Shown here piece by piece: positions 50,687 to 59,065 of a stretch of DNA of 64,000 bases. The stretch's first letter is position 1. The number at the start of each line of letters is the position of its first letter. This DNA comes from Arenibacter palladensis (lineage in GTDB: Bacteria > Bacteroidota > Bacteroidia > Flavobacteriales > Flavobacteriaceae): assembly GCF_900129275.1 (NCBI RefSeq), contig NZ_FQUX01000004.1:124001-188000 (forward strand), read 5' to 3'. The notes under the pieces were generated by a model. The model ran no database searches, was not told the DNA's origin, and saw only the letters and a list, made by a program, of their open reading frames with translations. Position numbers and translations under genes: made by a program.

Positions 50687-51745
50687 TTATCGTACCGCCT
50701 TTTCCAATAACTGTAGTGTCATTTTCTGAGTATCCAATTTGGCATTGATTCCTATTGGGAGTGTAAAGTTGTTTTCTATATGGCCAAATGTCATCCCGTA
50801 AACTGCCGGTATATTCAGGGGTTTAATTCTATCCAGTATCACTTCCTTAAGTGTAAACGATTTGGGATCGGGAACACTATCACATCCTTTAAAAACACCT
50901 AAGGCAATTCCTGCCGCCTTATTAAAGGTCTTGCCCTGCATCAATTGGGTCAGCATTCTGTCTATGCGATAGGGGGCTTCTTCTATATCTTCAAGAAATA
51001 CGATGGCATCCGTAAAATCAATTTCATGGGGGGTTCCTATTAGGGCATTTACCAAAGTTAGACTACCACCTACCAATTTTCCCGTTACAATTCCTGGTTT
51101 AATACAATATCTATCATATTCAGGTTTGCTGTATTCTTCTAGATCTGTAATTTCTACATTGTTTATAATGGGGGGCAATTCTTTGGATTTCATCACCACA
51201 TTTTGCAGTTGCTCAATACTATAAGGATCATTGATGGTGCTCCCTACTGGTCCGTGAAACGTAATAAGGCCCGTTTCCTGATGTATCCCATTTAAAAGCG
51301 CTGTAATGTCGCTAAAACCAATTAAGGCTTTGGGGTTTTTTCTAATAAGATCATAATCTATTAAATGCATAATCCTAGTGCATCCATATCCCCCACGTGC
51401 GCAAAGGATGCCGTCTACCTTTTTATTCGCGAACATTTCGTTCAAATCTGCAACCCTTTCCGCATCCGTATTGCTGAAGTAACCATAGTTCCCGTGTATG
51501 CGATCCGTATGGTAAGGTATAAATCCCATTTTTTCCAAAGTCTCTTTGGCCTCTACAAGAACCTCGGGTTTTATGGCGTAACCAGGTGCAATAAGACCTA
51601 TAGTATCTCCTTTTTTTAATGCTTTGGGCTTTAGGGGTACAAGGGGCGATTTTCTTTCCTGTGGATTGGCAAAAATTGTTGATGGTACTAGGGTGGCTAC
51701 CCCTGCCCCAAGGGCTGTTTTAAAGAACTGTCTCCTTTTTTTCAT
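50687..51745 (-). CDS. LD-carboxypeptidase, family S66
   Basis: 352 residues. The signal at the N-terminus, MKKRRQFFKTALGAGVATLV, contains a twin-arginine motif (RRQFF) before a hydrophobic run, a possible Tat signal. The S66 core has the catalytic Ser in GILCARGGYGCTRIM followed by LIGFSDITALLNGI, and the Glu/His pair in FLEDIEEAPYRIDRML and GHIENNFTLPIG. It cleaves the L,D-peptide bond in tetrapeptides of recycled murein. It is monocistronic, between recQ and a terminator-bearing gap. Confidence 0.9.
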   Translation of the reverse strand: MKKRRQFFKTALGAGVATLVPSTIFANPQERKSPLVPLKPKALKKGDTIGLIAPGYAIKPEVLVEAKETLEKMGFIPYHTDRIHGNYGYFSNTDAERVADLNEMFANKKVDGILCARGGYGCTRIMHLIDYDLIRKNPKALIGFSDITALLNGIHQETGLITFHGPVGSTINDPYSIEQLQNVVMKSKELPPIINNVEITDLEEYSKPEYDRYCIKPGIVTGKLVGGSLTLVNALIGTPHEIDFTDAIVFLEDIEEAPYRIDRMLTQLMQGKTFNKAAGIALGVFKGCDSVPDPKSFTLKEVILDRIKPLNIPAVYGMTFGHIENNFTLPIGINAKLDTQKMTLQLLEKAVR

Positions 51746-51785
51746 TAAGCTTATTTTCTATCACCTAAATATATAAAAAATAGCA

Positions 51786-51817
51786 TAAAAAAAGTCCGTC
51801 ATAAACATGACGGACTT
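51786..51817. terminator. Strong terminator after the CarboxypepD_reg-like gene
   Basis: Perfect stem AAGTCCGTCAT/ATGACGGACTT (51792-51802 and 51807-51817) with a 4-nt loop; the A-run at 51786-51791 supplies the U-tract on the minus strand. It ends transcription from the gene at 51,839. Confidence 0.85.
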
Positions 51818-51838
51818 CATTGTTCAAATATAATAGTT

Positions 51839-53176
51839 CTACATTCCCAAAGAGGAGGAGTCCTCTTTGGATTTGGACCTTCTTAGCTGTCTTTGTATTT
51901 TTTTAATAGCAGATTCAATAGATTTTTCCGGCTCTATGATATTGTACTCGCCCCAAAAATCCGGGTCTGAAAACCCGATGGCCTCATCCTCTAGAATTAT
52001 GGAAGATTTAATACGGTCCTTAAATTTGGGCGATTCGCCTGTGGTGTTCTTCTCCCAGTCGGTAATGGCCATTTCGCAGGTCATGCTGTATACCGAATTG
52101 AAAAGTCGATCGTCCCAATTAATTTTGAATTCCAATAGAACATTGCTGTACCCGTAATACCATTTTCCGTTCTTTTCCCTGTAATCCACACGGTACGCAA
52201 TATCCGTTGGCCATACATTGGCATGGGCGGGTTTTTTACGAACGAACATTTTGGCTGCCTTGTCCCGGTCCGTAATGTTCAAGGAATATATGGCGCTGGT
52301 CAGAATTTTTTTGTCGGCATCAATATACAGTTTGCCTTGGTACAAGGGGTCTGTAATGGATTCCTTTTGTTTGAAATTGATAACGAAGATAAGTTTGTCG
52401 TTAACTTTGGTGGAGTTTTCAAAGCTAAAGTTATAATCATCAAACGTTTCTTCCGTAAAGATGTATTGTGGGTATTTGATCATGTCCACAAAGAGGGTGT
52501 TAAAAGGTCCTCCTTGCAGTTTAATGGCCAAGGTGTCCAGTTTGTCATAATCGGTGCTCTTCCTCGCTTTGTAGAGCTGTAATGCGTCCCTACGATCGGA
52601 ATTGTAGGGAGACTTGTAAATATTTACCACGGCTTCGGATAAAGAAACGTTTTTCCTTCTTTTTTTAATGGTTTCCCTGTAAAAGGCTGTCATTAAGGTG
52701 GGGTCGTCAAAATAATTTTCACCTTTCCTAAGCAGCGTTTCCTTGACCAGGGCTTTAGCGTCTTTAGGAACGGCGAGGCTCACCTCGGATAATTCCATAA
52801 AACTTACTGTCAGTTCAATTTCGTTTTTATTTTCCTTCAACTGGCTTAAAGGGATCGTTCTGGTCTCGTATCCCAAAAAGGAAACACTAACCTGTCCTTC
52901 GCTAATGTCCTTGGGGACTTTCAATGAAAAGTAACCCTCGGTATTACTAACGGTACTAATATTGGTATTATCAATGGAAAGAGTGGCGAAGACCAATGGG
53001 TTTTTGGTTTCACTATCAATAATTTTACCTTGATATTGGTTAAATGAATTTTCCTGTTCCTGCATGTCTTGATACAGGAGGGCCGCCGAAACGGAGGGCG
53101 TTACCCCTAAAAACAATAAAAAAGATATTGCAGCTATAAGGGGGAATTTACTAAAAAGAGTTTTTTCGAGTTTCAT
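51839..53176 (-). CDS. CarboxypepD_reg-like domain protein, envelope-associated
   Basis: 445 residues. A signal sequence or anchor (about 12-32) is followed by a CarboxypepD_reg-like beta-sandwich (about 48-115): QGKIIDSETKNPLVFATLSI and VSFLGYETRTIPLSQL. The larger C-terminal part (about 150-445) has a charged, beta-rich sequence with YRETIKKRRKNVSLSEAVVN, as found in a group of Bacteroidota proteins that share this domain. It is probably periplasmic or outer-membrane linked. It has a strong terminator and a long 469 bp upstream gap. No known function. Confidence 0.75.
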   Translation of the reverse strand: MKLEKTLFSKFPLIAAISFLLFLGVTPSVSAALLYQDMQEQENSFNQYQGKIIDSETKNPLVFATLSIDNTNISTVSNTEGYFSLKVPKDISEGQVSVSFLGYETRTIPLSQLKENKNEIELTVSFMELSEVSLAVPKDAKALVKETLLRKGENYFDDPTLMTAFYRETIKKRRKNVSLSEAVVNIYKSPYNSDRRDALQLYKARKSTDYDKLDTLAIKLQGGPFNTLFVDMIKYPQYIFTEETFDDYNFSFENSTKVNDKLIFVINFKQKESITDPLYQGKLYIDADKKILTSAIYSLNITDRDKAAKMFVRKKPAHANVWPTDIAYRVDYREKNGKWYYGYSNVLLEFKINWDDRLFNSVYSMTCEMAITDWEKNTTGESPKFKDRIKSSIILEDEAIGFSDPDFWGEYNIIEPEKSIESAIKKIQRQLRRSKSKEDSSSLGM

Positions 53177-53369
53177 CTGTTTAAATTTAATTGTTCTAAT
53201 CGCCCAGTGGTATTCGCAATAAATTTAAAAGTAATTGGTGCAGGTTGGTAAAGGTAACGTAGGTTAAGCATTCAGTGCTTATATCAATGAACGATTGTCT
53301 TCCTAAGTTAGTGATTTTTAATGAAATACCCTATTAAAATTTTGTTTAATTTTCAGGGTGGTTAAGACG

Positions 53370-53519
53370 GTGAAACACCCGCTATTGGTGGTTGGCTTTC
53401 CTGCGGGTGATTTAAACAGGCTTGTGTTTGCTCCGCATTTTTTGATATTGGCAATATGGGAATTTTGCGGCTAAACCTAATTGCAATGTCGCTTTTGGGA
53501 AAACATAATTGCAATTAGG
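53370..53519. other. Structured intergenic element with two long-looped hairpins
   Basis: In the 469 bp gap between two minus-strand genes (53,177-53,645) there are two perfect inverted repeats. CACCCGC (53376-53382) pairs with GCGGGTG (53403-53409), and CCTAATTGCAAT (53476-53487) pairs with ATTGCAATTAGG (53508-53519). Both have loops of exactly 20 nt. GC content here is higher than in the flanks. This could be a small RNA, a dispersed repeat, or a recombination site. I do not see an open reading frame in it. The rest of the gap looks empty. Confidence 0.45.
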
Positions 53520-53645
53520 CCAACACGTATAAAGTTATTTATACTGCTGTTTTTATTGGAGAGGTTACACCCCCCCTATAATAAGGTGGGGTATATGTTA
53601 GTTAATGGATAATATCGTTTAAAAAAGTCTGTTTTAGGAGTTAGG

Positions 53646-55181
53646 TCAATTCTTTCTACGTACCTCAAATATATCCGTTCTTCTGTCTTTTAGGTTTCTA
53701 ACGCTTCCAAATTGGTTTAGCTCCCTCAGCAGATCAATATCCAGATCAACGATCAAAATCATTTCGGTATTTGGTGTAGCTTCGGCCTTTATTCCATTGG
53801 CCGGAAAAGCAAAATCACAGGGTGTAAATACCATGGACTGAGCATATTGTATGTCCATATTATGTACCTTGGGCAAGTTGCCCACGCTCCCTGCAATGGC
53901 TACATAACATTCGTTTTCAATGGCCCTTGCCTGTGCACAATTCCTGACCCTGGAAAACCCATTTTGGGTATCGGTGAGGTAGGGAACAAATAGAATATCC
54001 ATTCCTTCATCAGCCAATAGTCTACTTAATTCCGGAAATTCGGAATCATAGCAGATCAAGATACCGATCTTGCCGCAATCCGTGTCAAATACCTTTAGTT
54101 CCTTGCCTCCCTGCAATCCCCAAACCCTTTCCTCATCGGGAGTAACATGCAGTTTTTCGTATCGCTCCCTGGTACCGTCACGTTTACAGAGATAACCTAC
54201 ATTGTACAATTTTTCATCCACTACTTCCGGCATACTCCCCGTAATTATATTGATGTTATAGGAAATTGCCAACTCGGAAAATCGCTGAACAATGGTTGTA
54301 GTGTAATTAGCCAGTTCCCTTATGGCCGCAGATTCCGATAAATGATTGTGTTCGGCCATTAAAGGGGCATTAAAGAATTCGGGAAATAGGGCAAAGTCCG
54401 AGCGATATCCCGAAACGGCATCTACAAAATACTCTGCTTGTTGCAGTACGTCATCCAGGTTTTTGTAAGGTCTCATCTGCCATTGGATGAGCCCGACCCT
54501 TACAACCTTTTTTACAACGCTAGCCTCTATATTCTTCTTCTCATAGTAAATGTTGTCCCATTTCAAAAGTACCGCGTAATCGCTGGAAGCAGAATCACCT
54601 TCCAAATAGTTTTTTAGAATTTTACTGGGATGGAAGTCGTTGGAAATTTGGAAGTTAAGTACAGGGTCGTTTATTTCCTTGCGTTTTACTTTTTCAATAT
54701 ATTCCTTGGGAGATAAGGTGTCTTTGTACTTATGATAGTTGGGGATTCTACCTCCAAAAGCAACCCCCTTTAAATTTAAACGCTCGCATAGGTCTTTTCT
54801 GTAATCATATAGTCTACGACCCAACCGCATACCCCTATATTCAGGTTTTATAAAAACATCGATACCATACAGTACATCACCTTCCGGAGAGTGGGTGTTA
54901 AAGGTGTAATTTCCGGTTATTTGCTGGTAGGTATGTTTATTTTCAAATTTATCATAATCCAGAATAATGGACAATGCGCAGCCTGCAATATGGCCATTCA
55001 CTTTTATGACTACCTGTCCCTCCGGAAATTTGGAGATTAAATTATCTATTTGATGTTCCCGCCAGTAAGATTCCGGCATAGTGGTGTAAGATTCTATCAT
55101 GGCCGTTTTAAGCTCTTGATAGTCATCCACGCTTAAGTACAATAACTCAATATTTTCTATTTCTTCCATCTTCATGGCCAT
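53646..55181 (-). CDS. GNAT acetyltransferase fused to carbon-nitrogen hydrolase
   Basis: 511 residues in two domains. The N-terminal GNAT domain (about 12-160) has the acetyl-CoA loop KPEYRGMRLGRRLYDYRKDL. The C-terminal nitrilase-superfamily domain (about 225-505) has the three catalytic residues: Glu in FALFPEFFNAPL, Lys in YEKLHVTPDEERVWG and Cys in KIGILICYDSEFPELSRLL. It hydrolyses a carbon-nitrogen bond in an amide; the fused GNAT may acylate the same or a related substrate. This two-domain layout is known in bacteria, but the substrate is not established. It stands 37 bp from the pseudouridine synthase gene. Confidence 0.85.
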   Translation of the reverse strand: MAMKMEEIENIELLYLSVDDYQELKTAMIESYTTMPESYWREHQIDNLISKFPEGQVVIKVNGHIAGCALSIILDYDKFENKHTYQQITGNYTFNTHSPEGDVLYGIDVFIKPEYRGMRLGRRLYDYRKDLCERLNLKGVAFGGRIPNYHKYKDTLSPKEYIEKVKRKEINDPVLNFQISNDFHPSKILKNYLEGDSASSDYAVLLKWDNIYYEKKNIEASVVKKVVRVGLIQWQMRPYKNLDDVLQQAEYFVDAVSGYRSDFALFPEFFNAPLMAEHNHLSESAAIRELANYTTTIVQRFSELAISYNINIITGSMPEVVDEKLYNVGYLCKRDGTRERYEKLHVTPDEERVWGLQGGKELKVFDTDCGKIGILICYDSEFPELSRLLADEGMDILFVPYLTDTQNGFSRVRNCAQARAIENECYVAIAGSVGNLPKVHNMDIQYAQSMVFTPCDFAFPANGIKAEATPNTEMILIVDLDIDLLRELNQFGSVRNLKDRRTDIFEVRRKN

Positions 55182-55218
55182 ACTTTTAAAATTAAATTAG
55201 AGGGGCAGTTTATTGTTT

Positions 55219-55953
55219 TTACTTGTGATGGGTCTTGGTAGAATCGGAAATCATTTCATTGATTTCACCCAATTCCTTTTCGGATAAATATCGCCATTTA
55301 CCTACTGGGACGTCCAATTGAATATTCATGATCCTGATTCGCTTTAGGGCGGTTACATTGTAGCCCAAATACTCGCACATTCGCCTTATCTGACGGTTTA
55401 GCCCTTGTGTTAGAATAATCCGAAATTGGAACGTGCTTATTTCCTCAATTTCGCACTTACGGGTTACCCGATCCAAGATGGGCACCCCATTGGCCATTTT
55501 TTCTAGGAAAACCTTGGTTATAGGCCTGTCTACGGTAACAATATACTCTTTCTGGTGCTTATTTCTGGCCCTTAATATCTTGTTTACGATATCTCCGTCA
55601 TTGGTCAATAGAATTAATCCTTCACTAGGTTTGTCCAATCTTCCAATTGGGAATATCCTGGTTGGGTAATTTATGAAGTCGATAATATTGTCCTTTTCCA
55701 CCCTGGTATCGGTGGTGCAAACAATGCCAATAGGTTTGTTGAAGGCTATATATACGGGCTTTTCTTGAGGTTCGGAAATAAGCTCCCCATCCACGCGTAC
55801 CTCGTCGGCCATGGTTATTTTTGTACCCATTTCAGGAACCTTTCCGTTAATGGTTACCCTACCTTGCTCTATAAGTTTGTCCGCGGCCCTGCGCGAACAA
55901 TACCCCATTTCACTTAAAAACTTGTTTATTCGGGTGGCTTCCTTCTCTTTCAT
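55219..55953 (-). CDS. RluF/RsuA-family rRNA pseudouridine synthase
   Basis: 244 residues. An S4 RNA-binding domain (about 6-55: TRINKFLSEMGYCSRRAADKL and EQGRVTINGKVPEMG) is followed by the catalytic domain with the essential Asp in FPIGRLDKPSEGLILLTNDGD, then the RsuA-type end LTQGLNRQIRRMCEYLGYNV. It converts specific uridines of 23S or 16S rRNA to pseudouridine; the length (244) and the C-terminus fit RluF. It is followed by the fused GNAT-nitrilase gene and preceded by a 130 bp gap. Confidence 0.9.
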   Translation of the reverse strand: MKEKEATRINKFLSEMGYCSRRAADKLIEQGRVTINGKVPEMGTKITMADEVRVDGELISEPQEKPVYIAFNKPIGIVCTTDTRVEKDNIIDFINYPTRIFPIGRLDKPSEGLILLTNDGDIVNKILRARNKHQKEYIVTVDRPITKVFLEKMANGVPILDRVTRKCEIEEISTFQFRIILTQGLNRQIRRMCEYLGYNVTALKRIRIMNIQLDVPVGKWRYLSEKELGEINEMISDSTKTHHK

Positions 55954-56083
55954 ATACGCTCCTTAAGCCCGATTTCCACATCGGATTTAGGGGCGAAATA
56001 TACTTAATTAAACGCTTATTATTGTTAACATTGGTATAAGATATTTCACCCCTATTTCTTCTACAGTAAATTTTGGCAAGTAA

Positions 56084-58180
56084 TTATTTTTTTAACGGAT
56101 CTGCATTCTCCATGTAAATTTCCTTTCCAAGTTCTTGGTTCAATTTTTTAAAGAACAATATTTCTGCATAGAATTGCCAATCGAAATTTATGGTTTGATT
56201 GGCCAAATGCACATGATGGTCCTGATCCAGAATGTAATTGTCCGGTTTGTTCAATATACGGGTTTTGCCATATACCATTTCCAATTCCTTTCTTAGGCTT
56301 CCAAATTCGGATTCCAACTCCTTTAGCTTGGAGGCCGTGGCCATGATGTCCTCCCTGCTTTCCGCAATGTCGTAATCACGAAGGGCCAGTAACATTTTTG
56401 GACTATAACCCGCCAGTTTGTTTACCTGTTCATATACTTGTAGGTTGTGGTCGTTGCGCAGGGCGAGTGAACGGGCATTCTCAATTTTCTTTGCAATACT
56501 ATCTGTTTGGGATAGGGTTTGGGCGGCTGTCTTTAAACGCTCTTCATTGGCCAAGCTCCAGGCTCCTATATTTTCTTTGTTCGGAAAGTCAATAACAGCT
56601 TCTTCCAGTGGATCTTTCATCTGATGAAGGAAGTTGCGTTGGTTCTTTTTAAGAAGGGCATTTTTCCAAAAGGCCACGGGGGTTTCAAGATCGGTAATAA
56701 AAGCCTTATTGCCATCGGCCAAGGTGTACCCATATTCCCTTTGTCTAAAGGCCGACTTTATTTCCTCTTTACTGCGTTTATCGCCAACCCAGGAATATTC
56801 GGCAAAGGCCAAGATACCCCTCATGTACAGTTCAAAATGTGGAGAATCATCATCCCATAAAGTCAATAATAACCCATTTAGGCCGCTGTCTATGGAGCTA
56901 ACGGCAAAGGAACGTATGTTTTCCATATTGCTTTCTTCCTGCGGCATTAATACCCATCTGGTTTGCCCCGCCGTGGCACCCATAACCTCCATGCCATGAT
57001 CCGTAAACCATTGCATGGCCTTGATGTTTCCTAAGGCTTGTGGCGAACTATAGTTCCATCGCATATAAATGCAATTCTTAGGGAAGATATCCAGAAACTC
57101 CAATAATTTGTGCTCGTTATCCTTCCAAACCTGGTCCACTTCTTCTTGTGTCATATCTTTTTTGAACATAGGGTCGTAAACGTCTGCCTGTTTTAGGGGC
57201 ATATCATCCCAAAAAATAGGAGTCTTTCCATGTTCTTCAGCAAATTTGGCCACTTTGTCCAACCACATTAGCTGTAATTTTAAAGGCGACTCCTTGCTAC
57301 CTCGTCCAGTAGTGTGTACTTCGTCGCCCCCAACATGCAGGTATCTACCGTAGGGAAAAGCCTCCATGGCATCCAAATAAAGGTCAAATTGTACTTCATA
57401 AGTCTTGGGGTCAAGGGGATTAAAAGCCCAATCGCTTTCGGGACTGTCCCTAAGCTCCGTGTATTCGGGATGCTTTAGAATAAACGAGGCATGGCCCAAA
57501 CCTTGTACCAACGGACTAATTTCTATATGTCGCTCTTTGGCATAATCGCTGATATTTTTCCATTCCTCAATACTCAAGGCATCTGCGGAGGCGACTGTAG
57601 GTTGACGTTTAAATTTTAATTTGTCCTCAACTTCCAGTATAATGCCGTTGATTTTGTAACTGGCTAACTTATCCAGAAGTTCATAGTAGTATTCTGTTTT
57701 TTCCAAATGGTGTTTTACATCCAAGTGGACCGAGCGATATGCCAATGAAGGGTAATCCTTTAACTGGCATAATGGTAGGTTTACCTTTTGGTCCTTCGCA
57801 TCCTCCATTAATTGTTCCAAGGTTTTTAACCCATAAAACAAACCGGCTTCATCCTTACCTATAATTAGAATCTGGTCGTTGGTAATGGTCAGGGTGTAAC
57901 CTTCGGCAGGAGTATCTAGATTGCCATCCATCTCGTAGCTCAAAGTATATTTGCCTTCATCTCCAAGTAATAATATATCGTTATTAATTATAGGCAGTAC
58001 TTCCCCGTTTTTTGCTTCTGCTTTTAGGGTTGCATCGTGCGAAATTGAACTAACCCCAGTGACTTCAAATTCTTGTGGTTGAGGTAATAATTTAAAGTCG
58101 CCCATCTTGTTCTCTTTAGGGGAACAAGAGAAGAGTAGAACGAATAATGTCAATAGGTAAATGCCGGTAATTTTTCTCAT
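56084..58180 (-). CDS. Lipoprotein beta-N-acetylhexosaminidase, family GH20
   Basis: 698 residues with a lipoprotein signal (LLTLFVLLFSCSPKE; lipobox Cys19). The GH20b-type N-terminal domain is followed by the catalytic barrel with the Asp-Glu pair in YLHVGGDEVHTTGRG (about residue 290), preceded by YRSVHLDVKHHLEKTEYYYEL. The enzyme removes terminal N-acetylhexosamine, using the substrate acetamido group. Likely role: chitin, peptidoglycan or glycan breakdown at the outer membrane. It is a single gene with its own promoter. Confidence 0.85.
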   Translation of the reverse strand: MRKITGIYLLTLFVLLFSCSPKENKMGDFKLLPQPQEFEVTGVSSISHDATLKAEAKNGEVLPIINNDILLLGDEGKYTLSYEMDGNLDTPAEGYTLTITNDQILIIGKDEAGLFYGLKTLEQLMEDAKDQKVNLPLCQLKDYPSLAYRSVHLDVKHHLEKTEYYYELLDKLASYKINGIILEVEDKLKFKRQPTVASADALSIEEWKNISDYAKERHIEISPLVQGLGHASFILKHPEYTELRDSPESDWAFNPLDPKTYEVQFDLYLDAMEAFPYGRYLHVGGDEVHTTGRGSKESPLKLQLMWLDKVAKFAEEHGKTPIFWDDMPLKQADVYDPMFKKDMTQEEVDQVWKDNEHKLLEFLDIFPKNCIYMRWNYSSPQALGNIKAMQWFTDHGMEVMGATAGQTRWVLMPQEESNMENIRSFAVSSIDSGLNGLLLTLWDDDSPHFELYMRGILAFAEYSWVGDKRSKEEIKSAFRQREYGYTLADGNKAFITDLETPVAFWKNALLKKNQRNFLHQMKDPLEEAVIDFPNKENIGAWSLANEERLKTAAQTLSQTDSIAKKIENARSLALRNDHNLQVYEQVNKLAGYSPKMLLALRDYDIAESREDIMATASKLKELESEFGSLRKELEMVYGKTRILNKPDNYILDQDHHVHLANQTINFDWQFYAEILFFKKLNQELGKEIYMENADPLKK

Positions 58181-58336
58181 GAAATTTGTAATTGGTAGTT
58201 GATTTTGGATTTAGAATTTTAATTAATAGGTAAAAATATTGAATAATATTCAAATACGAAATCTTTTTTGGAAATTGGCCCAAAGCCGTATCGAATGATG
58301 AATATTATGGGCTCAATAGCTTTCTTGCATTGCACT

Positions 58337-58789
58337 TTAGACCCCAAATTGTTCCAGATGATGGTTGAGATGTTTGTAAAACAAATTATTCCATTCCGTT
58401 TTGGTCAATGGGCCAAATGAATGTGATTCCTTATTGTGAAAATGATCCTCTCCAAGTTCTTGGGTTTTTGTCAAATGGTCTATCAATCGCTTCTTTTCCT
58501 TATCAAAATCCCTTTCGTCCACGATTAGGAAAGCAGGTGCTGTGCGGCTATTTTTTTTGTATGGTTTTTCATTGACCACCGTTGGTTTTACAAAAAGTTT
58601 AAGCATAAGTTTCATGGGACCCTTGGGTTTGGGATGCTTATCCGTATACACCATTTCATAGGAAACATTGCAGTGGGCCAACATTTGGGCAACATTCATC
58701 TTACCCCAAATTCCGGTACTTTTTGAGGTTAATCTATTAATTCTTCCTATTAGCTCATCTACTACTTTTTTTTCAAAAATGTTTTTCAT
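58337..58789 (-). CDS. DUF1569/DinB-like protein
   Basis: 150 residues with the three-His metal-site layout of the DinB/YfiT superfamily: LAHCNVSYEMV (first His), SHSFGPLTKTEW and YKHLNHHLEQFGV (second and third). DUF1569 is the nearest match. Members bind a metal and may act as thiol-dependent transferases. Since bshC is 3 kb away and bacillithiol is presumably made, thiol-S-transferase activity is possible, but the sequence alone does not show it. Confidence 0.75.
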   Translation of the reverse strand: MKNIFEKKVVDELIGRINRLTSKSTGIWGKMNVAQMLAHCNVSYEMVYTDKHPKPKGPMKLMLKLFVKPTVVNEKPYKKNSRTAPAFLIVDERDFDKEKKRLIDHLTKTQELGEDHFHNKESHSFGPLTKTEWNNLFYKHLNHHLEQFGV

Positions 58790-59065
58790 CTTCTGGTGTT
58801 TTTAGTTGTTACTGTTTCTTGTTCAGGAGGTATGGTTTTGTTGCTAAATATACCCAAGAATGGCAAGGTTTGCGGGTTTTCGTCAATTATTCCTGTGGGT
58901 TGGCTTAACCGTATTAATATATTATTTGATATCTAGGTGAAATTAAAATCTGTACACTACAATGATTTTCGGTTCCCATATTCCCTTATGTTTGGGCTTA
59001 CGTCCAAAGCTATACATAAAATATAATGCGTCACCGGCAAATCTGCTAAATTGATTTTATAGGAA

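Noticed and set aside
53560-53600. C-rich and G-rich stretch (ACACCCC...GGTGGGGT) as a terminator
   Set aside because: The arms pair poorly and have no T-run; the gene on the left already has its promoter region here, not its end.
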